NCBI GenBank assembly: GCA_031761405.1
Contig: JASEVX010000007.1
Location: forward strand, 38,430,734-38,494,733
DNA: 64,000 nucleotides
DNA from: Serripes groenlandicus
Lineage: Eukaryota > Mollusca > Bivalvia > Cardiida > Cardiidae
Direction of reading: 5' to 3'
In this document: piece by piece, positions 53,613 through 63,191 of the stretch
Position numbering within the stretch: position 1 is the stretch's first letter
Layout: each line of letters begins with the position of its first letter
Notes under the pieces: generated by a model
Seen by the model: the letters and a program-made list of their open reading frames with translations, nothing else
Told to the model about the DNA's origin: nothing
The model's database searches: none
Translations under genes and position numbers: made by a program

Positions 53613-54948
53613 GGGCCATGATGGCCCTGGATCGCTCACCTGATTTTTTTTTTTTTCACTTTAGCTATATAAGCCCCGCCCCCTGGCCGCCATAGTTTCA
53701 GACCAATCAACTTGGCTTGAAGGAATCTGATAGCGGGTCACTCTAGGAACATTTCTACAAAATTATTTGAAAATCGGCCTGACACTTTCGGAGGAGAAGA
53801 TTTTTTAAGTTTTCACTATAGCCCCGCCCCCCTGGCGGCCATGTTTTTCGACCAATCAACATGGCTTGAAGGAATCTGATAGAGGGTCATCCAAGGAACA
53901 TTTCTACAAAATTATTTGAAAATCGGCCAGACACTTTCGGAGGAGAAGATTTTTTAAGTTTTCACTATAGCCATATAAGGCAAAATAGCCCCGCCCCCCC
54001 TGGCGGCCATGTTTTTCAACCAATCAATATGGCTTGAAGGAATCTGATAGAGGGTCATCCAAGGAGCATTTCTACAAAATTATTTGAAAATCTGCCAACC
54101 AGTTTGGGAGAAGAAGATTTTTTAAGTTTTCACTATAGCCATATAAGGCAAAATAGCCCTGCCCACTGGCGGCCATGCTTTTCGACCAATCAACATGGCT
54201 TGAAGGAATCTGATAGAGGGTCACTTAAGGAACATTTCTACAAAATAATTTGAAAATCGGCCTGACACTTTCGGAGGAGAAGATTTTTTAAGTTTTCACT
54301 ATAGCCATATAAGGCAAAATCGCCCTGCCCCCCCCCCTGGCGGCCATGTTTTTCGACCAATCAACATGGCTTGAAGGAATCTGATAGAGGGTCATCCAAG
54401 GATCATTTCTACACAATTATTTGAAAATCTGCCAACCAGTTTGGGAGAAGAAGTTTTTTTCATTTCGTTGCCATGGAAACCAGAATTCTGCATGGATCCC
54501 AAAAATTTGAAGGAAATCTGGTGAGGTCATTGAGTTTGTTTGTTTGGAGTTTAACGCCGCTTTCAACAGCTTTGGTCATATCACGGCGGTCAGTGCACCT
54601 ACCCATGTTTTCCTGGCTTTCCCACACCAGTACTTACACAACATTCTTTCGAAGCCACTGACTACTTTCTCACATAGATCAGAGGTGAGAGGCAATGGAA
54701 AACATCGCCCGAAAGAATGTCGCCGCAACCGGGTATCGAACCCGTGACCTCCAGATCACGAGTCAGATACGCTACCAATTGAGCTACCCGGCCGGGCGTG
54801 AGGTCATTGAGAGGATGCTTTCTGTGAAGTTTCATCCCAATTGACCCACTAGTTACTGAGGAGAAGAAGTTGACGGACGACGCACGACGGACGCCGGACA
54901 AAAAGCGATCACAATAACTCACCTTGAGCACAGCTCAGGTGAGCTAAA
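53613..54948. mobile_element. Helitron-like element 2 with tandem units of about 167 bp
   Basis: Starts ACAAGAGGGCCATGATGGCC. TTTTCACTATAGCC recurs at about 53811, 53961, 54128 and 54295; units share AACATGGCTTGAAGGAATCT and AAAATCGGCCTGACACTTTC. It ends with hairpin CACCTTGAGCACAGCTCAGG, then TGAGCTAA. Oriented like element 1 and only about 14 bases after it. Confidence 0.6.
54535..54797 (-). mobile_element. Type 1 SINE with 14-bp target duplication
   Basis: GTGAGGTCATTGAG flanks it at 54521-54534 and 54798-54811. The minus strand has a tRNA-like head (GGGTAGCTCAATTGGTAGCG, CACGGGTTCGATACCCGG) and ends at GGCGTTAAACTCCAAACAAA. It is inserted in Helitron-like element 2, so it is younger than that element. 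Confidence 0.93.
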
Positions 54949-54963
54949 AACACAACATAGGGC

Positions 54964-55312
54964 TTAACCCTTTCCCGTATATAGACACTTTCTGACGCCT
55001 CTGCAGCAGACAACCTTTTGAAAAAAAATTGTGACAAAAGGAGAAATTGATAAAAACAAGCAATTTCTCCATTTGCCACAATGATTTCTATTTTATTCAA
55101 TAATTAAACTATCCTTTAAATGCTTGCCATAACTCTTTTTAGTATTTTTTCTTTCAGAAAGTGAGTTTTTCCGTAATTTTGCCAAGATGTTTTCATCCAT
55201 GATTGACCTCTAACTGTTTATTGTCATATTGTGGTTATGCACACATATGAGCAATTAATCCTTTCATTCCAGATTCGTGAAAGTCATGCATTTGCATGTG
55301 GGAAAGGGTTAA
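54964..55312 (-). mobile_element. Family A old copy, enlarged
   Basis: TTAACCCTTTCCCGTATATA to GCATGTGGGAAAGGGTTAA, 349 bp. The second half holds about 120 extra bases of unclear origin. Its right TTAA lies 27 bases from the LSM8 exon 3 donor. Confidence 0.7.
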
Positions 55313-55339
55313 GAGTCAACCAAGCTGATTGATACTCAC

Positions 55340-55467
55340 ACATTGTCTCCTCTGACGATGTAAAGGCCTAAAATCACCTGTTCCACACCATCTGTAGAGC
55401 TATATACCCTTTCATGGCTTTCATCCAAAATTAGATTAATGGTCTGGTCAAATCCTTTAAGAAGTCC
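55340..55467 (-). CDS. LSM8: LSM8 exon 3: Sm1/Sm2 core
   Basis: Encodes residues 25-66 and two bases of Val67. Sm1 has G-F-D-Q-T-I-N-L-I-L with D31 and N35, the base-contacting positions of Sm folds. D-E-S-H-E-R-V-Y follows, then the Sm2 motif Y-I-V-R-G-D-N-V with R63-G64-D65. The acceptor is TCTTTTATACAG and the donor GT / GTGAGT, a perfect consensus. The G-V-E-Q-V-I-L-G-L-Y segment links the two motifs as in other LSm8 proteins. Family A elements lie within about 50 bases on both sides. Confidence 0.96.
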
Positions 55468-55516
55468 CTGTATAAAAGATTTTTTAATTATTTTATCATT
55501 TAAGGTTTTGTTTGGT

Positions 55517-55796
55517 TTAACCCCTTCCTACATAATACAAATCTGTGGCAGACAATTTTAAAACACTTAGTTAAAAATATGAAAACTTTCTATAACCATA
55601 GACATATAAAATAAATCATTTATATGTATCTGCTAAAACTGTAAGAACAACTATTGAATAAGATTGAAAACATTGTTGATAAGGAGAAATTACTCATCCT
55701 GAGCAATTACTTCTTTTGTCAAAAATGATTCCAAAGTCGCCTGCTGCAGAAGCATCAGAAAACATCTGTATGTGGGATAAGAATAAATGCTTGTGG
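55517..55796 (+). mobile_element. Family A old copy
   Basis: TTAACCCCTTCCTACATAAT, then AAAACATTGTTGATAAGGAG, CTCATCCTGAGC hairpin, and TGTATGTGGGATAAGAATAA at the right. Confidence 0.6.
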
Positions 55797-55849
55797 TTTA
55801 TTCCTTCTTTTTTTTATATATATTATCTTGATAGTGTTTGTTAATACAA

Positions 55850-55990
55850 AGTTGAAAACATTGCTGGAAATACAAAAAACATAGGAGTACATGACTGTAA
55901 GTACTGTAACTTCTGCATTTTTCCACATTGATTTCAAAGATCGTCCACTGCAAATGTGTCTAGTCATCAGTATTAGCTACGGGTTAACAT
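55850..55990 (-). mobile_element. Family A remnant
   Basis: AAAACATTGCTGGAAATAC, TTCCACATTGATTTCAAAGA, CGTCCACTGCAAATGTGTC and CTACGGGTTAAC. Heavily decayed. Confidence 0.35.
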
Positions 55991-56322
55991 TAACTTTTAT
56001 CAAAAGCAGTTTATTTTACATCAACAAAATTTTAAAATTTCAAAATAACACATTTATATCACTCTTACTGTCTGCTTAACATTGGTGTTTGACCAGTATT
56101 CATTCACCGGATTGAGTAATAAAAAAAAACATGGTTCAATAATCTCAATCTCTATCCTTCTGTTTTAAAACTAGACGATTAGGAATGAATGGAAAAAGAG
56201 AATAGATTTATCCCTCATTATTTATGCCTTTTTATTTGGAAAGATTGCATAAGATAAGAAGAAATATTCGTATTTGATGCCACTTTCCCTCTGTTCATTG
56301 ATACATTTAATATCTGTTTCAG

Positions 56323-56430
56323 CAGCAAATGTACCCAGACACAAGTGCATCTCATTATGCTGCAATACCATCCCAACAACTTGGAGGGAAACTCCTACAA
56401 ACTTTCACAAAGCAAACAAGAGAAAATTGA
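56323..56430 (+). CDS. Exon-like ORF with stop in LSM8 intron 2, opposite strand
   Basis: The acceptor TTAATATCTGTTTCAG precedes 56323. In phase 0 it gives 35 codons and TGA: Q-Q-M-Y-P-D-T-S-A-S-H-Y-A-A-I-P then Q-L-G-G-K-L-L-Q-T-F-T-K-Q. This looks like a protein C terminus, but all three frames remain open for 30 or more codons and no partner exon was found. Confidence 0.28.
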   Translation, partial: QQMYPDTSASHYAAIPSQQLGGKLLQTFTKQTREN

Positions 56431-56927
56431 TGCAAGGCATCAATGTCGCCGGAAAAGACTGCATTGATTTATTTATGTATTCTTGACTTTCCTTAGTCTA
56501 TTCAAACATTTGCTTATAAATTTTATATATATACCTATACATTAGGTATCTATAAAAAATTAACGAAATGTGTACACATTTATCTTGGCTTAAATTTAAT
56601 TTTGCTGTTGTTACTTATTTAAATAATAGTATTCATTCATATAATTTCAATGTTTGTCAATCTTATTCGAATCACAAGGTAAATATCCTGGTATTGCTTT
56701 AAAGGGAGGTAATTTGAAGAAAACAAAAGTCTTCAAAAGGAGAAATATATCAGCATTACCGTCTACAGTTTAAATTGTTCTATTGTTTGTGGATTTAAAA
56801 ATGTTCTTTTTTTCTTATTTCTACATGTACAACGAAATATTGCGGCTTCTCTTTGACGCTTTGCGTCAAACATTCGTCTTGTACTTGTCTAAAATAAAAT
56901 AATATCACTCGCTTTTTCATATCGAAA

Positions 56928-56939
56928 TGCGCATGCGCG
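56928..56939. promoter_or_regulatory. NRF1-type palindrome TGCGCATGCGCG
   Basis: Exact palindromic NRF1 core eight bases before the ATG at 56947. The position suits a core promoter or 5' UTR of a small gene on the plus strand. Confidence 0.45.
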
Positions 56940-56946
56940 AAAATCG

Positions 56947-57150
56947 ATGTTAAAGGTCACGAAACTACACAACAGAATAGGGTCTATATTTAGCTTAGAA
57001 ACAGTTCCTACTTTAGATATTCATGGATTAACATTATTAAATGAATTCTACACAAATCAAGACATCTCTTTGAACATGAAAACAACATTTAGTAAGTTAA
57101 AATTGCTATTAAAAGGAGAATCCGAAATTGACCTCAATGATGACACATAA
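56947..57150 (+). CDS. 67-codon ORF with promoter and poly(A) motifs
   Basis: Function not recognised. ATG at 56947 follows an NRF1-type palindrome. The peptide is M-L-K-V-T-K-L-H-N-R-I-G-S-I-F..., with basic and hydrophobic alternation at the start (possible mitochondrial targeting) and an acidic end E-I-D-L-N-D-D-T. Stop TAA at 57148-57150; AATAAA at about 57237. A GTAAGT donor inside the frame (after ACATTTA, about 57090) allows an alternative reading as a first exon. It lies in LSM8 intron 2 on the opposite strand. NRF1 often controls nuclear genes for mitochondria, which would fit but proves nothing. Confidence 0.42.
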   Translation: MLKVTKLHNRIGSIFSLETVPTLDIHGLTLLNEFYTNQDISLNMKTTFSKLKLLLKGESEIDLNDDT

Positions 57151-57236
57151 GAGTCTGCATTAGGGGGTGTTGGTTCACGTCTTGAAGGGACCACTTTTGT
57201 CTTCGTAAATAAGACAAACAACTTAAATGCGAGTGA

Positions 57237-57242
57237 AATAAA
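57237..57242 (+). terminator. Poly(A) signal AATAAA
   Basis: AATAAA about 87 bases after the stop of the ORF at 56947-57150. Confidence 0.35.
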
Positions 57243-57476
57243 AAAAACTGCAAACATTAAAAAATCGGAATATTTATTTCATTTTAGATGTGTCATTTAT
57301 TAGTGTTCGTAAACAACCACAATTGTAATATGTTCAAATCATCTAGATTTGTTTCTTTCTAATAATAAGCCGCCCTCCCATGTGATTTCCGAAAAGCTAT
57401 TAAAAATAGAAGTCGCGGGCTTCTGCCCGGCGACTAATAATATGGAATGATCAAACCCTGTCCTTCTGTTCTGCAG

Positions 57477-57569
57477 AATGATGCTCTCACTACGGAGTTG
57501 GTAATGGAAAGAATGTACACAAATTTTATGCAGCTAGAACTTTGTATTCATTTGTCCATGGACAGATGA
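57477..57569 (+). CDS. Exon-like ORF after a strong acceptor
   Basis: CTGTCCTTCTGTTCTGCAG precedes 57477. Thirty codons follow (N-D-A-L-T-T-E-L-V-M-E-R-M-Y...), then TGA at 57567-57569, just before a family A element. No in-phase partner was found: the GTAAGT donor near 57090 leaves one base, which would give an immediate stop. Confidence 0.22.
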   Translation, partial: NDALTTELVMERMYTNFMQLELCIHLSMDR

Positions 57570-57578
57570 CTAGATATT

Positions 57579-57808
57579 ATAACCCTTTCCCTCATACAAC
57601 AATTCTGCAGCAGACGACTTTGAACATATTTTGTCAAAAAATAGAAAATCTCTATAATTGAAAAGATAACCTATGACTAAAAGTGGAAAACATTGTGACA
57701 AAAGGAGAAATTGCTCGTTTTGAGAAATTACTTCTTTTGTCACTATGTTTTCAAAAAGCTGTCTGCTGCAGAGGCATCAGAAAGCGTCTATATGAGGGAA
57801 AGGGATAA
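57579..57808 (+). mobile_element. Family A young copy
   Basis: 230 bp. Flanks read ATAA on both sides in place of TTAA. Hairpin arm TTGCTCGTTTTGAGAAATT is intermediate between the young and old stem types. Confidence 0.88.
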
Positions 57809-57911
57809 GGAGTCAACTGGTCAATTCCCAACAAAATCTGTCTTATCACTCGACCAAACTCTATCTTGATGAAATGATTCTTTCGAGTACCCAAAACATA
57901 GGATATGAATG

Positions 57912-58146
57912 TTAACCCTTTCCCTCATATAGACGCTTTCTGACGCCTCTGCAGCAGACGCCAGACGGCTATTTGAAAACATAGTGACAAAAGAAGAAAT
58001 TGCACAAAACGTGCAATTTCTCCTTTTGCCACAATGCTTTCCACTTTTAGTGATAGGTTATCCATTCAATTACAGAGATTTTCTATTTTTTGACAAAATA
58101 TGTTCAAAGTCGTCTTCTGCAGAATTTGTATGAGGGAAAGGGTTAA
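57912..58146 (-). mobile_element. Family A young copy with a CAGACGC duplication
   Basis: 235 bp. GCAGCAGACGCCAGACGGC shows a 7-base tandem duplication. TTAA both ends. Confidence 0.9.
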
Positions 58147-58264
58147 ATATGGATTTGGGAATTATGTACCTTATCTAGAGATCAGCATGGAAGAAAGATA
58201 ATTTCCTTATATAGACCCTTAAAAGTGTTAAAATGACAACCATTTTAATTTAAATGATACTTAC

Positions 58265-58305
58265 CACGATAATTCTTCCATCAGAAGTTACAATTGACAC
58301 AGTTT
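58265..58305 (-). CDS. LSM8: LSM8 exon 2: start of the Sm fold
   Basis: A 41-base exon. Its first two bases complete Lys11 with the last base of exon 1. Residues 12-24 read T-V-S-I-V-T-S-D-G-R-I-I-V, the N-terminal strands of the Sm1 motif (T-S-D-G-R is shared by LSm8 proteins). The acceptor is CCCAGTTTTTCAG, the donor GTG / GTAAGTATC. It ends in phase 0, matching exon 3. Confidence 0.95.
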
Positions 58306-58434
58306 CTGAAAAACTGGGTTAAGGGTGACAAGAGAAGCATTTCAATTTCTTTAAAATAAAAATTTAAAAAATAATAAAAGAAAAACCAGTATTTGTCATA
58401 CATATTATAAATTCATTGATCTAGACTAACAAAC

Positions 58435-58664
58435 TTAACCATTTCCCTCATATAGACGCTTTCTGACGCCTCTGCAGCAGACGGCTTTTTGAAAACATAG
58501 TGACAAAAGAAGAAATTGCACAAAATGTGCAATTTCTCCTTTTGACACAATGTTTTCCACTTTTTGTCATAGGTTATCCATTCAATTATAGAGATTTTCT
58601 ATATTTTGACAAAGTATGTTCAAAGTCGTCTGCTGCAGAATTGTTGTATGAGGGAAAGGGTTAA
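58435..58664 (-). mobile_element. Family A young copy
   Basis: 230 bp, TTAA both ends. Its right TTAA (58661-58664) is also the left TTAA of element C. Confidence 0.92.
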
Positions 58665-59333
58665 GGTAGTAGGACCCTAATGGGCATCATTTCAAATTAT
58701 GATCAGCTTGATAATTTCTTAATGTGTATCATTTCCTGGATTCAAAAACAAAATTTAAAAGAAATTTACTATCAAGTAACAATTTTATTTGAATTTGAAT
58801 TACCCTACCCACCTTTCAGAATTTTCGATAAAAACAACATCACCCGAGAGACAAGAAAAATCCTTTTTTTCATTTATTTTTTCAACATTTTGGTAATAAT
58901 TTGGTATCAAAGTAACAAGACATATATTTGTTTTCAGAAATAATACATTATTGATCACATCACCAACAAATATAATCAAACTGTACTGAAATAGCCATAT
59001 GGTATTACAATTTTAACATACTGTTTTGACCGCGTAAAATTGGAACATCGACATTTAAAAGCAAAATCAACAAGTTCTAGAAATACTCATGACCTGTTCT
59101 TTATTAATAATTAACTTTAACCTTTTGGGAACCTTATGCCAAAAAATCAAAATGTTTTACTGTCTCATTTAAAAAAAAAATAGAGTTTGAAATTCCCAAC
59201 CACCTATTTCAGCTGTGACTGCAAGTAATAAAATCTTCAAAAAGAGCTAATATTTATGTATAACAACATAGGCTAAAGCATTAAAATTGAAGAGTTTCAA
59301 GTGGAGGTTTTCATTAGGGGCCTACTACCTTAA
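58661..59333. mobile_element. Family C TTAA element, 673 bp
   Basis: TTAAGGTAGTAGGACCCTAA and TTAGGGGCCTACTACCTTAA are 22-bp terminal inverted repeats, with one mismatch, flanked by TTAA. The interior is AT-rich with no transposase. The 87-codon frame at 58680 lies inside and is not supported. Single copy in this window. Confidence 0.85.
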
Positions 59334-59424
59334 GCGGTTATCAATCACACAAAAAACAAATATTGATAATACGCTCTTTGCATTTGGAATGCAAATTTAT
59401 ACAACATTTATACAGGTAAACAAA

Positions 59425-60120
59425 TTGACGGCGAGGCCGGCGATGTTTCCCGTGAATAGGTAATGTGGATGAACTTTGCAAAACTTTGCTATACCGTCTT
59501 TCCAAAAATTGTGTCCAGAGTGTATTATTCGATGCAGTCACGATTCTGCTACGTTTTGATTGGATGAAAAGAAAATATCGAAACAAAAAAAACTTCTAGA
59601 GGAAATATTTAAATATGATAATACGTACTCGAAAATGGAACGAGCACAAGTAATTTTTTGTGTGATCATAAGGGTTTTTTTACTTTCCGGAAGTTACAAA
59701 TCAAAATTCCTGTAATATGACGTCATAATATGAGGTCATTCAGTTTCTATAAGCGTAACGCAAATGAAGAATAAATAACCAAAAGGAAAACGACAGAAAT
59801 GATAGGAAGAGTAAGTTTGACTTGTCACTAATGTAGTTCCGTAAATTATGAAATCGTTTCATTTGAAGAACTTTATGAAGGGCAAGTTGATTATTTGTTG
59901 TACCTGTCATCATAACATCTTGGCCATATTTTAAAGTTAAATATAAGCTTAACCTGATGATGACTTTTATTTTCTTTGCTTAGGTCGGTAGGACTCGTAA
60001 TTGACGTAATTGACTGATCATGCTGCAAGCAAGGGGCCAACTGCAGTTCACGGGGAATTATTAACCGATCACAAAAGTTAATAAATGTTTACCCGAAATT
60101 AAGGTAGCACCTATACTCAT
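59425..60120 (+). repeat. Old tandem duplication, copy 1
   Basis: Shares CGATGTTTCCCGT, TTTGCAAAACTTTGCTATAC, GATGCAGTCACGATTCTGCT, TAAGCTTAACCTG and TGCTGCAAGCAAGGGG with 60390-61110 in the same order, roughly 960 bases apart, with scattered substitutions and indels. Confidence 0.88.
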
Positions 60121-60389
60121 ATTAATACAATACAATAATTTAAAAGTAAACTAATAAATGACCAGAATTCTGGAATATTTACAAACAAAAGCGCAAAACA
60201 TCGGCAATAAATAAACCGTAAGTAGCAACCTCAGATGATTTTTTTCAAAACAGAGTTTGGAATATGAATATATATATATATTTATCCGAGAGTTAAAAAG
60301 GTGCTTTACAAAAATATCTCAACTACAACAAAGGTTATAGGAAATTGAAGTCGCAAATTTTGATTGACTTTTATGAATCTTCACCATTA

Positions 60390-61110
60390 TACGGGTAAAC
60401 GATGTTTCCCGTCAATAGGTAGTGTGTATGAGCTTTGCAAAACTTTGCTATACCGTCTATCCAAAAATAGTGTCCAGAGTGGAATTTTTGATGCAGTCAC
60501 GATTCTGCTACGTTTTGATTGGATGAAAGAAAATATCAAAACAAAAAAATCTTCTAGAGAATAATTAAATATGATAATACGTACTCGATAAAGGAACAAG
60601 CACAAGTAATTTTATGTGTGATAATTTCCGTTTAATAACACTCATCGTCTTTTTCTAAAACGAGTTCAAATAACAACTCATAAGGGTTTTTTTACTTTCT
60701 GGAAGTCTTTTAATAGGACGTCATTCTATTAGCGTAACGCAAATGTTGAATAAATAACCAAAAGGAAAACGACATAAATTATAGGGAACGTTAGTTTGAC
60801 AGGTCACAAATGTAGTTCCGTAAAATATGGAATCATTTTATTTGAAGTACTTTATGAAGGGCAAGTTGATTATTTGTTGTACCTGTCATCATAATTTCAT
60901 GGATTTAAAATGTTGGCTATATTTTTAAGTTAAATACAAGCTTAACCTGGTGATGATTTGTATTTTGCTAAGGTCGGACTCGTAATTGACGTAAATAACT
61001 GATCGTGCTGCAAGCAAGGGGCTAACTGCAGTTCGCGAGGAATTATTTACCGATCACAAAAGTTAATTAATGTTTACCCGAAATAGGTAGCACCTATACC
61101 TACTCATATT
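60390..61110 (+). repeat. Old tandem duplication, copy 2
   Basis: As copy 1, but with an extra stretch at about 60620-60690 (AACACTCATCGTCTTTTTC, AAACGAGTTCAAATAAC). Minus-strand open frames in both copies correspond (S-K-R-S-R-I-V-T-A-S) but contain no conserved start or domain. Confidence 0.88.
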
Positions 61111-61119
61111 AAAATCGCC

Positions 61120-61333
61120 CAGGTTTTTTTTTCACTTTTAGGGGAATGGTGGCGGGGCCCTTTGAGAGGGGAAAAATAGCGTTGTAAGTCTAAAATAGGG
61201 GAAAAACTACAATAAATTTCTTGATTTCATAACTGTATTGTTACATAACTAGCAACAGAAACATATGATAGAAACATTAGAGGTCAATTGATCTGTCTTT
61301 TTTGACTGAAAACATCAATAACACTGTCTACAT

Positions 61334-61364
<31 letters not shown>

Positions 61365-61467
61365 TTAGGAGGGGAATTTTTTTTCAAAAAAGGGGAAAAA
61401 TATATACTTTTCAGTGAGGGGAATGGGGCCGAATATCGGCCCCAAAAAGGCCCTAAAAAAAACCCTG
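61120..61467. mobile_element. Inverted-repeat element with 5-bp target duplication
   Basis: CAGGTTTTTTTTTCACTTTT at the left and CCTAAAAAAAACCCTG at the right are inverted ends. TCGCC flanks it at 61115-61119 and 61468-61472. Interior: GGGG/GGCCC-rich blocks and a run of about 27 A (from 61338). Confidence 0.65.
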
Positions 61468-61889
61468 TCGCCATTTATGACAGTCGCATGAATGAACCAT
61501 ATTTTAACAATTTTACCATAAAAGTCTTATAACTTTATTATTTCTTTATCTATCTTAATGAAATTTGCCAATCTTATGTCATTTTTCCTGCTCTTTCCAA
61601 TGCATAAAAAAACATTTGTGTATAACTTAATATTAAGAAATAATTTTTAATATTGCTTTTGCTTTACACAATTTTCGTTCGTGAAAATCCTTGCTTTGGA
61701 ACAATATTGAAGAAGAAAAAGTGCATTGACTGTTGAGGATACAATGGTAAGATAGAGACCGGCACGAAACTGCACGCGAAAACACAAAACAATCTGAACC
61801 ATTTCCTTATTTCTTTTACAGTCAAGATAAATTACATATATACATATGGTGAAAAGATATTTCAAATAAAATATTCATTGAAAGGATAC

Positions 61890-61920
61890 TATTGACATAT
61901 GATTCAAGCGTTGAAGCCAT
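61890..61920 (-). CDS. LSM8: LSM8 exon 1: start codon and N-terminal helix
   Basis: Reads M-A-S-T-L-E-S-Y-V-N and one base of Lys11, then a GTATCC donor. The start context is CTAAAATGG. The N-terminal sequence is the expected short helix of LSm8 (M-x-S-x-L-E-x-Y-x-N). Phase 1 at the end is completed by AA of exon 2, giving an uninterrupted 96-residue product. Confidence 0.93.
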
Positions 61921-61948
61921 TTTAGTGAAAATTTACTAGAGCCAAAAC

Positions 61949-61960
61949 GTCCCGGAAGTG
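61949..61960 (-). promoter_or_regulatory. ETS-type site upstream of LSM8
   Basis: CACTTCCGGGAC on the minus strand, about 30 bases before the ATG, matches the ETS consensus CCGGAAGT, common in housekeeping promoters. No TATA box was seen. Confidence 0.5.
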
Positions 61961-61972
61961 TATACAGGTTGA

Positions 61973-62490
61973 GCTGGTCCCTTTATTCTATACAAATTCA
62001 TGAAATAGAAAGGGTATTTCGGTAACCAGCTCGTCCTTTTCCGGTTGAGCTTACAAACGTAAATATACGGTATTTTTGCCTACTGAAAATAAATCTGTTA
62101 AATCTTGCCCTTTTCAATAACATCATTTACTTTATATGATTAGGAAATAATAATCTATTGCTTAATAAACTTCGACTTTAACTTAACTTTAAAAAAATAA
62201 GCAAGAAATGGTAAATTTCAACCTTTAAAGGCGAGAGTGGAATGGTCATTGGATAAATTGAATGCTGGCTCCTTTTAGTTGTGTACTGTATGATATTTTC
62301 CGAAATGCTTCGAACTGCTGACAATAAGAAAATATATTACTATATCTTCCTTATCTTTGTTAGTGTAGGAACGACGTATCATGTTCCAAAACTTAAGAAA
62401 TCGAGCAGTCGATGCGATTGTACTCTAAAGCAATTTCTACAATGTATTTGTAATTAATTGAGATCGTGTCTGGATGTGGTGGCAAGACAT
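61973..62490. other. Region upstream of LSM8, no gene recognised
   Basis: Contains a loose inverted pair (GAGCTGGTCCC / GGTAACCAGCTCG, 61973-62030). No divergent first exon could be established. Confidence 0.35.
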
Positions 62491-62493
62491 GAT

Positions 62494-62580
62494 TGCCCGG
62501 TTAGCTCAGTTGGTTAGAGCACCAGGGTATCACTAAACAGAGTCTGGTAGAGTCCGGTAGAGTCTGGTAGAGTCTGGTCG
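62494..62580 (+). repeat. tRNA-like 5' half followed by a 10-bp tandem array
   Basis: GCCCGGTTAGCTCAGTTGGT then TAGAGCACCAGGGTATCA resembles the 5' half of a tRNA including the A box. Instead of a T arm, four AGAGTCTGGT-type units follow (62538-62580). Not a functional tRNA; probably a SINE head remnant. Confidence 0.6.
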
Positions 62581-62599
62581 TCAAATATCCCATTATATC

Positions 62600-63180
62600 A
62601 CTGTTTTGTTGTGTTTTTGTATTGAAATGAATAAAATAAAGTGCTATTATATCATATAAATAAAAAAATAAAAGGTATTTGCCTATTTTAGTTCATTTTC
62701 GAGTGAATATAGTCTATTATAGAAATATTATATGCGTGAACACGGACACTGGTAGTCTGGTCATTATTAAGCAATAAATACAAAGTGTTATACGATTTTT
62801 AAGTTATAAAAAGTTTAATTTGATTTATATGTGTCATATTATATATTTATTTATTATATTATTTCAGCCGATAATCGGGAAAATAGTGGAAGATTGAGGA
62901 TTTTTAACGATAACATTGTGTTTCGTAAATCAAAATGGCTGACGTGAAATTTCTGTTTATAATGCGGCCCTATCGTACATCCTGTACGAGTAATACACTA
63001 AATTCTCTCTCTATTATGGGCCAACTAATTGATTAGGTGTGATCAACAGATTAGTGTTATAATTATTAAATAATTAAAGATTTTAAATGTATGAAAACTA
63101 CTAGATTGGAATAATTTTATGTTTTATATGTCATAAACATTAATTAAACCAAATGATTAGAGAGCTATATACTTACTTAA
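62600..63180. other. No supported feature
   Basis: AT-rich. A 33-codon ORF with a good start context (AAAATGGCTGACG) begins at 62935, but I find no donor or partner exon for it. Confidence 0.3.
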
Positions 63181-63191
63181 AAGTAATTCAT

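Larger units (their letters stand above)
51360..61920 (-). other. LSM8: LSM8 gene locus (four coding exons, three large introns)
   Basis: CDS = 61890-61920, 58265-58305, 55340-55467 and 51360-51450, read on the minus strand. 31 + 41 + 128 + 91 = 291 bases = 96 codons plus stop. All junctions use GT...AG and keep phase. Introns of 3584, 2797 and 3889 bases hold many repeats. The protein length equals that of vertebrate LSM8, as I recall it. Confidence 0.93.

Noticed and set aside
54721..54796. Possible minus-strand tRNA gene
   Set aside because: Good A and B boxes, but it is the head of a complete SINE with target duplications and does not close a convincing acceptor stem.
58680..58943. 87-codon ORF
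   Set aside because: Lies wholly within the family C element and is AT-driven.
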